DNA of 5,082 nt from Methanosarcinales archaeon (GTDB lineage: Archaea > Halobacteriota > Methanosarcinia > Methanosarcinales > Methanogasteraceae), in the NCBI GenBank assembly GCA_003661105.1, contig QMVM01000168.1, positions 1 through 5,082 of the forward strand, in the 5' to 3' direction. The translations under genes and the position numbers were made by a program. Position 1 is the first letter of the stretch, and each line of letters begins with the position of its first letter. A model generated the notes under the pieces. The model was not told the origin of the DNA. It did no database searches and saw only the letters and a list, made by a program, of their open reading frames with translations. Below, in pieces: positions 1-5,082 of this stretch.

Positions 1-323
1 CTCGGCACAGTGGAATTGATCTTAACCGTCCTGTTACTATCACCCCAATCGCTGTTGCCGGTAGCGTCATACGCCAGACAATTCCAGGTGTAATTGCCGT
101 TAACAAGGCTCAAAGTCCAGTTCACGCTTGCTTGTGTCCCGGACACATTAGTAGTCTGATTCAAGCTAAACGACTGGTTGGCTGCGTTTGTTATGTATAG
201 CGAGATACGGTCCAGACTGGAATTATCAGTGGCATTGCATACAAAAGTTACGTTTACAGGCTCTGCCGTGTTGTTGAAATAATTGGGTGCCGGACTATCC
301 AGCGTTGTGTTCGGTGGTACTGA
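1..323 (-). other. Ig-like domain with canonical Cys pair, residues 1436-1542, at window edge
   Basis: After the helix cap, P-P-N-T-T-L-D-S-P-A-P (1438-1448) opens an Ig-like fold. The core reads V-N-V-T-F-V-C-N-A-T-D (1458-1468), I-S-L-Y-I (1475-1479), W-T-L-S-L (1504-1508) and G-N-Y-T-W-N-C-L-A-Y-D (1511-1521). Cys1464 and Cys1517 lie on the strands expected to carry the Ig disulfide. N-S-D-W-G-D-S-N-R-T (1525-1534) is the last strand. The frame is still open at base 1, with T-V-P (1540-1542) looking like the start of another spacer. Confidence 0.75.
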
Positions 324-3300
324 GCCGGGCGTGACCAGCGGATGGTAGTCGCCGCCGTGTGTTATATTGCCCGATGAGTTGTATGGAGTCAGGGTGTCGC
401 CCAGATCGTCATCATTCGTATCGGCTCCTGCATAATCAGACCAGTAGTTCCCGCCAAGATGCGAACCGCCGATGATGTTTGTTCCGGTGGCAGGTGTGGC
501 GTTCCAGGTGTTGTTTCCGTCGTCGTATGCGTTATTGGTGTTGTTGAAGTAGTTGTTGTGTATCGTGTTGTTGTTGCTCGAAGATTCCATGCGGATGCCG
601 TGGTTGGTGTTGTTCGATGCGTTGTTGTTCGCAAGCGTGTTATTGCTCGAAGAAGACAGGTAGATGCCGTAGCTGTTGCCTGATGCATTATTATTCGAGA
701 TGTTGCAGTGATCCACATCACTGCCAAGATAGATCCCTGCCTTCATGTTCCCTGTTGCTCCGGTCACATTAAATCCTGAGATGTTTACGTAATCCACACT
801 CACATTAAAGACATGACTATCGGCTGTACTGGCGGTTATATTCACCACATCTGCGCCCTCACCTGTCAGTGTGAGCCGCTTGGCAACATCCACGTTCTCA
901 GTGTAACTGCCGTTGTACACACAGATTGAATCGCCAGCAGTGGCGTTATCAATCGCATGTTGTACCTGCGTGCTGCTAACATTAAACACGCCGTTGTCGC
1001 GCCACCAGCCAGTTTCATTCACGCAGATGTCGCCGCATGGACATGACGGTGGCGGTACATATCTGCTGATGTCCACAACTGGCTCAGGCGATGTGTATTT
1101 GCGAACGAAAATCCAGTCTACGGTCAACACGTGCTCAGTGCTGCCCCAGACATGGAAACCAACATAACACGTGCCCTTAAAACAGTTTTGTGATTCGTGT
1201 TGCAATAAAGTGTTATTTTGATAATAATCTACATACGCTGATGTAGGCCGTATAATTTCATAAATTGCATAATTGCTCCATTCAAAGCTTGTATTGTGAT
1301 ATGATGTGCTCTCACCACCCCCGTATATAGACCGTGCCCTTACACACGCAAGACCGCATACCGAAGATTCCCATTCGGAACAATATAGTTGGAATCCGTT
1401 AAATTCATTGGCATACGAATCATAAGTTTCCAAGAAATCGGAATTGTAATTGCTTGATTTACTCCTTGCCCTTACTGCATAGGGTCTACTAAATTCTATA
1501 GGTGAATGTATTTCATCATAGTCCCCGACTGTATCTAATTTAAGTTCACCTCCTGAAACAGTTGGACCCCCCGAAGTATCTGGCCATTTGGTAGTATCAA
1601 TGGAACTACCATGGAAGTCATCAAAGAACTCAAAGGTATTCGTGCCATTACTCGCAGAACTTGCAGAGGTGTTGCCATAGTACAAATAGATGGTCGTATT
1701 CGCGTTGTTTGCTAAAGAAGTAACATTAACCCAGATGGTAGAAGTCTCAGCCGTTGAATTCCATGATTCTATCCAGAATGGAATTTCAGTTTCTGTCTTT
1801 GTCGAGTAATTATAATACTTGAATCGTGTTGCGTTTTCATCATAAGTCCAGTCCCAGTTAGTTCCGACATTTGAGAAGTCGAGGTCTATTCTTATCGGAT
1901 AGTAGCTCAGCTCTCCTGCGGTGTTTGAGATGTTTATCAATTGTTGGTAATCCCACTGACATTGTTGTGTCTTTGTTGTGTCCGTTACCCATGTTGTGTT
2001 TATGTTCTGGTAGTCGTCAACAGTCCGTGTCCTGATTTCGTACCACGATGCTGCGTCCAATCCTTTTGCAGTATAGGAATGGGCTGGTTTTGTTACATTG
2101 GCATAGAATGTTTCATTTATCCAGACCTCTGTGTGGTCGAAATCAGCATCTGTTGGGTTAGTCCACGTCCATTCGATCCACGTACCCCCGGAAGATTGGT
2201 TTGCTAAGCCTGTAATGGAAGCTGGAGCGGTTGTGTCAACCGTGAAATAAACAGTCTCGGAATTGGTATCTGTTGCATTGTCATAAGCAACGCCATAAAC
2301 TGTTATATTATGTGAACCATCTGTTAATTCCTGAGTGGTGTTGCTAAAAGAAGCGCAGTTGTTGCAGGCAGTTTCATTTGTGTCGCCATCAACAGAGTAG
2401 GTTATATTCGCTGCCTTATTCGTTGTGCCAGAGAATGTTGTTGTGTTGTCGTTTGTGTAGGAGTTGTTTTGAGGAGTGGAGATTGTTATATCCAGAGGAA
2501 CCGATATTTCCTCTGACCCGATGCTCACAACCGGCTCAGGCAATGTATAGTTTCGGACGAAAATCCAGTCTACGGTCAACACGTGCTTAATGGTGCCCCA
2601 GACATGGAAACCAACATAACCTTTCTCCTCAAAACAGTAGGAGTATGTTTCGTTTCGCAATAAAGTGTTATTTTGATAATAATATGCATAATCTGGTGTA
2701 GGCCGTATAATTTCATAAATTGCATAATCGCTCCAATTAAAGCCTGTATTGTGATAGAATCTGCGGGGATAACCCTCTTCGTTAGAAAACGTCCTTATAC
2801 ACGTATCACATTTTTTCGACACGTCACTGTCGGAACAATCTATTTGAAGTCCTTCATATTCATCGTCATACGAATCATAAGTTTCCAAGAAAGCGGAGTC
2901 GTAATCGCTTGATTTGCTCCTTGCCCTTACTGCATAGGGTTTATTAAATTCTATAGGTGAATGTATTTTATCACCGGGATACTCGATATAATCTAATCTA
3001 AGTTCACCTCCTGAAACAGTTGGACCCCCCACAGTATATGGCCATTTAGTAGTATCAATGGAACTACCAGGGAAGTCATCAAAGAACTCAAAGGTATTCG
3101 TGCCATTACTCGCAGAACTTGCAGAGGTGTTGCCATAGTACAAATAGATAGTCGTATTCGCGTTGTTTGCTAAAGAAGTAACATTAACCCAGATAGTAGA
3201 AGTCTCAGCCGTTGAATTCCATGATTCTATCCAGAATGGAATTTCAGTCTCGTTTTCTGTTGTATAATTGTAATAAGTAAATCTTGTGTCATTTCCGTTA

Positions 3301-4628
3301 TTAGTCCAGTTCCAGTTGGCTCCGTCATTTGAGGAGTTCAGGTCTATCCTTACCGGATAGTAGCTCAGCTCTCCTGCGGTGTTTGAGATGTTTATCAGTT
3401 GGCGGCAATCCCAGCCAGATAAATCAGTAGCCCAGTTATGTGCGTACTCCACATCGGATCCGAATCTGAACTGTAAGGTGTGCGTTGCCGGGGTCAGAAC
3501 CTTTGACACCTCATGACCGGTCAGATTACAGCAATAGTTTTCGATGAAGATAGAATCGTTTATCCACTTATAGTTCAAGGTTTGATCGCCGCATTTGATT
3601 TCAAGGAACTGCAAGTCTCCTTCTTCGTCTGCATTGCTCCAGGCAGTCCCGTCTACTGCGGTTATTGTCAGGTTTGCACATCCTACAGTCTCGAATTCAA
3701 CACCCCAGTTGCCTCCAACAGTGGGATAACTCTGCACGTTTATCACCGTGATATCAGCCGCCACCTCAAAGCTCTGATTGGAAAGCACCGGCACATTCCC
3801 GGTTGCCATGTCAATGATGCCACTACCGCCGATACCAGAGAACGGGACATCAAACTCCTCGGAATCTATCACATCCATCCTTAACCCGTTCGCCAACCAG
3901 AAAAGCCGGAGGTTGGATTTTTCTGTTTCACCCGGTTTCGAATATGCGGTTACATTAGAATAGTGCACAGATGCGTTGCTTCCGATGACGACCTCTTTTT
4001 TCCATGTACCATCCGCAATAACTGGCTTGCTTTCCTGTGTAAAAGGTGCCGGCGTCTCATATCTTACGATGGTGTCAGAGACATTAAGCTGCCATTCGAC
4101 CTGTTCGCCGATTTCAGCGTCGCCATGTTCTCGCTTTACATCAACAACCGTGTATGTCCGGTCAAAGAGTTCCGGAACCGTCCACGAAAGTGTTTCATTA
4201 CTCCTTTCCGTCGTCATCTCCGCAACTCTTCCCGCGCCATCCACGAATTCGACAATCTCGTCGAACCCATGCGATTCTATGGCAACAGGGACGTCATGAT
4301 AATGCATGGAAGAGTTATGCCAGACCATCACCTGTTTCAAGGTCATCTTGTATGTTAGCCCTGGTCCTCTTTCGTCCGTATCAATTTCTTTATAGACCCC
4401 GATGTCAAACGCATCCGGTGGAATCAGGTCAGAGACATCGATCTTCTCTTCTGGCGCAGCTGCTAAAGAAATGCAGGCAGTTTCACCCAGCGCATACGTT
4501 TCTTTGCCTACCGAAAGGGACGTATTATTCGGATATTGTGCTGAAACGCCGTGAACGTAGGTAAGAAGGCTGAGACATGCCAAAATTATGAATAGGATGA
4601 TAACGATGATTCTGGTGTTGCTCGTCAT
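1..4628 (-). CDS. Giant secreted/surface multidomain protein (DUF2341 x2, Ig-like, FN3-like, NosD-type beta-helix), 3' end outside window
   Basis: This is an uninterrupted minus-strand frame of at least 1,542 codons that runs off the window at base 1. It begins with a signal peptide (residues 1-30). Two weakly related N-terminal beta domains (31-296) and a Cys-containing beta domain (297-402) follow. Next come DUF2341/LamG-like copy A (403-707), an Ig-like domain (708-797), an FN3-like domain (798-888) and DUF2341/LamG-like copy B (889-1187). A NosD-like beta-helix (1188-1431) and another Ig-like domain (1436-1542) complete the visible part. N-x-S/T sequons are frequent, as in glycosylated archaeal surface proteins. 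No catalytic signature is visible, so an adhesive, sheath or S-layer-associated role is inferred. ATG 4628 is chosen because the signal peptide follows it directly. The in-frame ATG at 4673 would add 15 residues but lies only 5 bp from the TATA box, so it should not be transcribed. The frame is open upstream to a TAG at 4908-4910, probably by chance. Any C-terminal anchor lies beyond the window. Confidence 0.93.
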   Translation of the reverse strand, partial: MTSNTRIIVIILFIILACLSLLTYVHGVSAQYPNNTSLSVGKETYALGETACISLAAAPEEKIDVSDLIPPDAFDIGVYKEIDTDERGPGLTYKMTLKQVMVWHNSSMHYHDVPVAIESHGFDEIVEFVDGAGRVAEMTTERSNETLSWTVPELFDRTYTVVDVKREHGDAEIGEQVEWQLNVSDTIVRYETPAPFTQESKPVIADGTWKKEVVIGSNASVHYSNVTAYSKPGETEKSNLRLFWLANGLRMDVIDSEEFDVPFSGIGGSGIIDMATGNVPVLSNQSFEVAADITVINVQSYPTVGGNWGVEFETVGCANLTITAVDGTAWSNADEEGDLQFLEIKCGDQTLNYKWINDSIFIENYCCNLTGHEVSKVLTPATHTLQFRFGSDVEYAHNWATDLSGWDCRQLINISNTAGELSYYPVRIDLNSSNDGANWNWTNNGNDTRFTYYNYTTENETEIPFWIESWNSTAETSTIWVNVTSLANNANTTIYLYYGNTSASSASNGTNTFEFFDDFPGSSIDTTKWPYTVGGPTVSGGELRLDYIEYPGDKIHSPIEFNKPYAVRARSKSSDYDSAFLETYDSYDDEYEGLQIDCSDSDVSKKCDTCIRTFSNEEGYPRRFYHNTGFNWSDYAIYEIIRPTPDYAYYYQNNTLLRNETYSYCFEEKGYVGFHVWGTIKHVLTVDWIFVRNYTLPEPVVSIGSEEISVPLDITISTPQNNSYTNDNTTTFSGTTNKAANITYSVDGDTNETACNNCASFSNTTQELTDGSHNITVYGVAYDNATDTNSETVYFTVDTTAPASITGLANQSSGGTWIEWTWTNPTDADFDHTEVWINETFYANVTKPAHSYTAKGLDAASWYEIRTRTVDDYQNINTTWVTDTTKTQQCQWDYQQLINISNTAGELSYYPIRIDLDFSNVGTNWDWTYDENATRFKYYNYSTKTETEIPFWIESWNSTAETSTIWVNVTSLANNANTTIYLYYGNTSASSASNGTNTFEFFDDFHGSSIDTTKWPDTSGGPTVSGGELKLDTVGDYDEIHSPIEFSRPYAVRARSKSSNYNSDFLETYDSYANEFNGFQLYCSEWESSVCGLACVRARSIYGGGESTSYHNTSFEWSNYAIYEIIRPTSAYVDYYQNNTLLQHESQNCFKGTCYVGFHVWGSTEHVLTVDWIFVRKYTSPEPVVDISRYVPPPSCPCGDICVNETGWWRDNGVFNVSSTQVQHAIDNATAGDSICVYNGSYTENVDVAKRLTLTGEGADVVNITASTADSHVFNVSVDYVNISGFNVTGATGNMKAGIYLGSDVDHCNISNNNASGNSYGIYLSSSSNNTLANNNASNNTNHGIRMESSSNNNTIHNNYFNNTNNAYDDGNNTWNATPATGTNIIGGSHLGGNYWSDYAGADTNDDDLGDTLTPYNSSGNITHGGDYHPLVTPGSVPPNTTLDSPAPNYFNNTAEPVNVTFVCNATDNSSLDRISLYITNAANQSFSLNQTTNVSGTQASVNWTLSLVNGNYTWNCLAYDATGNSDWGDSNRTVKINSTVP
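336..1067 (-). other. Cys/Pro linker plus NosD-type right-handed beta-helix, residues 1188-1431
   Basis: A short linker with P-P-P-S-C-P-C-G-D-I-C (1192-1202) leads into V-Q-H-A-I-D-N-A-T-A-G-D (1222-1233) and Y-N-G-S-Y-T-E-N-V (1238-1246), the classic entry of NosD/CASH-type parallel beta-helices. The helix rungs include G-I-Y-L (1298-1301), Y-G-I-Y-L-S-S-S-S-N-N-T (1320-1331) and H-G-I-R-M-E-S-S-S-N-N-N-T-I (1343-1356), a period of about 22-24 residues. The cap is N-N-Y-F-N-N-T-N-N-A (1358-1367), N-I-I-G-G-S-H-L-G-G-N-Y-W-S-D-Y (1384-1399) and G-G-D-Y-H-P-L (1425-1431). Such helices bind polysaccharide or serve as elongated scaffolds in surface proteins. The Asn-rich rungs give AAC-rich DNA, seen as GTT runs on the + strand. 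Confidence 0.88.
1068..1964 (-). other. DUF2341 + LamG-like module, copy B, residues 889-1187
   Basis: This has the same architecture as copy A: C-Q-W-D-Y-Q-Q-L-I-N-I-S (890-901), E-I-P-F-W-I-E-S-W, F-F-D-D-F (1001-1005), Y-A-V-R-A-R-S-K (1050-1057) and D-W-I-F-V-R-K-Y. It ends E-P-V-V-D-I (1182-1187). The loop cysteines are Cys1083, Cys1091 and Cys1095, giving C-x7-C-x3-C where copy A has C-x8-C-x2-C. A later pair, Cys1149 and Cys1154, replaces the single Cys665 of copy A. The module is followed directly by the linker to the beta-helix rather than by an S-I-G-S-E-E tail. Confidence 0.82.
1074..1954 (-). repeat. Direct repeat of about 0.88 kb, copy B (pairs with 2526-3412)
   Basis: This is the second copy of the DUF2341/LamG-encoding repeat. 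Besides the blocks listed for copy A, bases 1105-1135 match 2557-2587 exactly. The two copies are separated by the Ig-like and FN3-like coding sequence, so the duplicated unit is the DUF2341/LamG module alone. Confidence 0.92.
1965..2237 (-). other. Fibronectin type III-like domain, residues 798-888
   Basis: The domain opens D-T-T-A-P-A-S-I-T-G-L (798-808), then W-I-E-W-T-W-T-N-P (817-825), D-F-D-H-T-E-V-W-I-N (829-838) and Y-T-A-K-G-L (852-857). It closes with W-Y-E-I-R-T-R-T-V-D (862-871). The order Ala-Pro, W-x-W-x-N-P, G-L, W-Y-E-I-R-T-x-T-V-D is the FN3 strand plan in the form common in archaeal surface proteins. It sits directly between the Ig-like domain and copy B of DUF2341. Confidence 0.75.
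2238..2507 (-). other. Ig-like domain, residues 708-797
   Basis: The segment starts P-L-D-I-T-I-S-T-P-Q-N-N-S-Y (711-724) and passes through N-I-T-Y-S-V-D-G (741-748). It ends L-T-D-G-S-H-N-I-T-V-Y (768-778) and T-V-Y-F-T-V (792-797). This is the standard strand pattern of the Ig-like spacer domains repeated in archaeal surface proteins. A C-N-N-C pair at 755-758 is an addition, perhaps a local disulfide. It separates copy A of the DUF2341 module from the FN3-like domain and probably acts as a rigid spacer. Confidence 0.72.
2508..3422 (-). other. DUF2341 + LamG-like module, copy A, residues 403-707
   Basis: The DUF2341 part begins at W-D-C-R-Q-L-I-N-I-S (406-415). It continues with Y-Y-P-V-R-I-D-L, the conserved E-I-P-F-W-I-E-S-W and the closing strand T-T-I-Y-L-Y-Y-G-N. 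A concanavalin/LamG-like beta sandwich follows, opening with F-F-D-D-F (515-519) and W-P-Y-T-V-G-G, and passing through Y-A-V-R-A-R-S-K (565-572). It ends D-W-I-F-V-R-N-Y then E-P-V-V-S-I-G-S-E-E (698-707), the usual tail of this pairing. Its loop carries Cys598, Cys607 and Cys610, with Cys665 further on. Family precedent suggests a carbohydrate- or partner-binding surface module; no ligand can be read from sequence. Confidence 0.82.
2526..3412 (-). repeat. Direct repeat of about 0.88 kb, copy A (pairs with 1074-1954)
   Basis: The DNA encoding DUF2341/LamG copy A can be aligned base by base with 1074-1954. The offset is 1,458 bp at the DUF2341 end and 1,452 bp at the other end, so net indels are only 6 bp. 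Bases 3354-3397 match 1896-1939 exactly (44 bp), and 3059-3248 matches 1601-1790 with 3 differences. Other parts are much more diverged. Confidence 0.92.
3429..3740 (-). other. Cys-containing beta domain, residues 297-400
   Basis: The segment runs from N-V-Q-S-Y-P-T-V-G-G-N-W (297-308) through G-C-A-N-L-T-I-T (316-323), L-E-I-K-C-G-D (342-348) and N-Y-C-C-N (364-368) to L-Q-F-R-F-G (385-390). Cys317, Cys346, Cys366 and Cys367 could form disulfides in an extracellular beta fold. From memory, similar segments sit directly before DUF2341 modules in uncultured archaeal surface proteins. I cannot name a family, so the domain boundary rests on spacing and on the clear start of DUF2341 at about residue 403. 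Confidence 0.5.
3741..4538 (-). other. N-terminal region with two weakly repeated beta-rich domains, residues 31-296
   Basis: I do not recognise a named family here. The composition (alternating Val/Ile/Thr, few Cys, no helical runs) suggests beta sandwiches. Two segments share a motif: N-S-S-M-H-Y-H-D-V at residues 105-113 and N-A-S-V-H-Y-S-N-V at 218-226, each preceded by a K-x-V-x-V-type strand. A second shared element follows: T-V-P-E-L at 150-154 and N-V-P-V-L at 278-282, each leading into a strand. This fits two diverged copies of one domain of roughly 110 residues. The style resembles the N-x-S...N-V-T strands of DUF11/CARDB-like archaeal surface domains, but that assignment is tentative. 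Confidence 0.5.
4539..4628 (-). other. Sec signal peptide, residues 1-30
   Basis: The protein starts MTSNTR and then has an unbroken hydrophobic core, IIVIILFIILACLSLL (residues 7-22). It ends in a small-residue site V-S-A (28-30) before Gln31, a good signal peptidase I site, so cleavage is predicted between 30 and 31. Cys18 in I-L-A-C faintly resembles a lipobox, but it sits inside the hydrophobic core with more hydrophobic residues after it. Lipoprotein processing is therefore less likely. Export through the Sec system to the cell surface is inferred. Confidence 0.85.
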
Positions 4629-4677
4629 ATTCGGGCCCACACGTTTTCTTCTTGTGTATAAGGATAGACACATTGAT

Positions 4678-4686
4678 AATATATAA
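4678..4686 (-). promoter_or_regulatory. Archaeal TATA box for the large surface-protein gene
   Basis: On the minus strand the sequence is TTATATATT, the best match in the upstream region to the archaeal TATA element. With the usual spacing of about 25 bp, transcription would start near 4656. That leaves a leader of roughly 28 nt before ATG 4628. No clear Shine-Dalgarno sequence lies within 15 nt of that ATG (bases there read GTGGGCCCGAAT). A weaker TATA-like CTTATACA at 4655-4662 would instead give a nearly leaderless transcript. Confidence 0.55.
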
Positions 4687-4714
4687 CACTTTGGCGAAGT
4701 CCCCCACCACACGG

Positions 4715-4727
4715 TTTTCCGGGAAAA
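4715..4727. promoter_or_regulatory. Palindrome about 30 bp upstream of the TATA box, possible operator
   Basis: TTTTCC-G-GGAAAA is a perfect 6-bp inverted repeat around one central base. Its position just upstream of the TATA box is where archaeal activators commonly bind. The match is short and AT-rich at its ends, so chance is a real alternative. Confidence 0.25.
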
Positions 4728-4749
4728 GAAGAAAAGAAAGGTGGAATCT

Positions 4750-4773
4750 ACCGGAAGTGCGACCGGAAGTGCT
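4750..4773. repeat. Tandem repeat, two units of 12 bp
   Basis: ACCGGAAGTGC occurs at 4750-4760 and again at 4762-4772, giving two 12-bp units that differ only in the last base (G, then T). The pair lies about 65-95 bp upstream of the TATA box. It could be a regulator site or a simple slippage product. Confidence 0.6.
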
Positions 4774-4963
4774 CCCGGGTCAACGGAAAGATGGTGCAAA
4801 CAATAGCAGGAGTATCTCTGAAACAGCGGATAATACCTTTTTTGAATATGCGAGAAGATCGGAATAGCTGTCACGCATCGGGCTGAAATCGTTACGATAT
4901 GGAAAAACTACAATTTGTTGTGGTCAAATCGACCCCACACAAGCGGTAAAAGTCACCGGATTT

Positions 4964-5014
4964 AACCGCCGAGAACACAAAGTCTTTAAACAACCTCTGC
5001 GTCCATCTGTGGTT
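4964..5014. repeat. Imperfect inverted repeat resembling a dispersed intergenic hairpin element
   Basis: The left arm AACCGCCGAGAACACAAAG (4964-4982) pairs imperfectly with the right arm CTCTGCGTCCATCTGTGGTT (4995-5014) around a 12-base loop. The two arms, read in the same sense, share the pattern AACC-C-GA-G-AC-CA-AG. I recall short AACCACAGAG...CTCTGTGGTT-like hairpins as widespread in intergenic regions of environmental bacteria and archaea. This looks like a member of that type. Mobility and function are unknown. Confidence 0.6.
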
Positions 5015-5082
5015 TTCCGAAACTTTATTTCGAAAATATCAAAGTCTTCGGGATTCTGGTCACTACAACGCGAGATAATGCA

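Larger units (their letters stand above)
4629..5082. other. Upstream non-coding region without a supportable gene
   Basis: This 454-bp stretch holds the TATA box, the palindrome, the 12-bp tandem repeat and the inverted repeat listed separately. Open frames here are short, have no recognisable protein features, and cross repeat elements. No tRNA or rRNA signature was seen. The stretch between 4780 and 4960 shows nothing I can assign. Confidence 0.7.

Noticed and set aside
389..727. Minus-strand open frame, Thr-rich 112 residues
   Set aside because: It is in another frame of the NosD-like beta-helix coding sequence. Its Thr/Arg-rich composition comes from reading AAC-rich DNA out of phase.
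1545..1556. Perfect Shine-Dalgarno-like AGGAGGTGAA on the minus strand here and at 3003-3014
   Set aside because: It encodes S-G-G-E-L inside both LamG-like copies and is not followed by a start codon at suitable spacing. It is a coding coincidence that was duplicated with the module.
1941..2912. Plus-strand open frames at 1941-2207, 2378-2590 and 2673-2912, some Cys-rich and hydrophobic
   Set aside because: They are antisense to the FN3-like, Ig-like and LamG-like coding sequence. The Cys and Val richness mirrors ACA and AAC codons on the coding strand.
1074..3412. Diversity-generating retroelement as the cause of the variable loop between copies
   Set aside because: The loop differs by indels and mixed substitutions rather than adenine-specific changes, and no reverse transcriptase or template repeat is present in the window.
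3513..4564. Overlapping plus-strand open frames of 61-136 codons opposite the N-terminal part of the gene
   Set aside because: They lie antisense to a continuous minus-strand frame with clear protein motifs, overlap each other, and show no recognisable domains, so they are antisense shadows.
4629..4673. Alternative in-frame start ATG at 4673 adding 15 residues with an R-R-K-R stretch
   Set aside because: It lies 5 bp from the TATA box, upstream of the expected transcription start, and ATG 4628 already gives a complete signal peptide.
4838..4843. Run of six T on the plus strand as a possible terminator
   Set aside because: No plus-strand gene lies upstream of it in the window and no stable stem precedes it.
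4652..4867. Plus-strand open frame of 71 codons across the promoter region
   Set aside because: It has no ribosome site or protein features, and spans the TATA box and tandem repeat of the divergent strand.
4924..5082. Minus-strand frame open from the right edge to a TGA at 4924-4926, possible 3' end of a neighbouring gene
   Set aside because: Its 52 codons run through the inverted repeat and show no domain. The same frame is open again from 4923 to 4780, so a decayed gene is conceivable but cannot be supported.

Overview
The window is almost entirely one very large gene on the minus strand. It starts at 4628 and is still open at base 1, giving at least 1,542 codons. No stop codon interrupts the frame, and the phase at the start codon matches the phase at the window edge. 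The product is a secreted or cell-surface multidomain protein of archaeal type. The domain mix suggests a methanogen- or ANME-like member of the Methanosarcinales/Methanomicrobia group, probably from an environmental genome. The evidence for this is a signal peptide, asparagine-rich sequence with many N-x-S/T sequons, DUF2341 modules, archaeal Ig-like and fibronectin-III-like domains, and a NosD-type right-handed beta-helix with the characteristic archaeal C-terminal cap. A TATA-box promoter agrees with this. The lineage is an inference; there is no rRNA or marker gene in the window.

In protein order (right to left on the + strand) the layout is: signal peptide (residues 1-30); an unfamiliar N-terminal region that seems to hold two related beta-rich domains (31-296); a cysteine-containing beta domain (297-402); a DUF2341 plus LamG-like module, copy A (403-707); an Ig-like domain (708-797); a fibronectin-III-like domain (798-888); a second DUF2341 plus LamG-like module, copy B (889-1187); a short Cys/Pro linker and NosD-like beta-helix (1188-1431); and an Ig-like domain with a canonical Cys pair (1436-1542) that runs to the window edge. 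The C-terminus, where a cell-wall or membrane anchor would be expected, is outside the window.

The two DUF2341 modules are a direct DNA repeat of about 0.88 kb. Its divergence is strikingly uneven: one 190-bp block differs at 3 positions, while a cysteine-bearing loop has changed in sequence, spacing and length.

The remaining 454 bp (4629-5082) is upstream non-coding sequence. It holds a TATA box, a small palindrome and a 12-bp tandem repeat near the promoter, and an imperfect 51-bp inverted repeat resembling a dispersed intergenic hairpin element. No second gene can be supported. The one gene is probably a structural or adhesive surface component; no catalytic function is visible.
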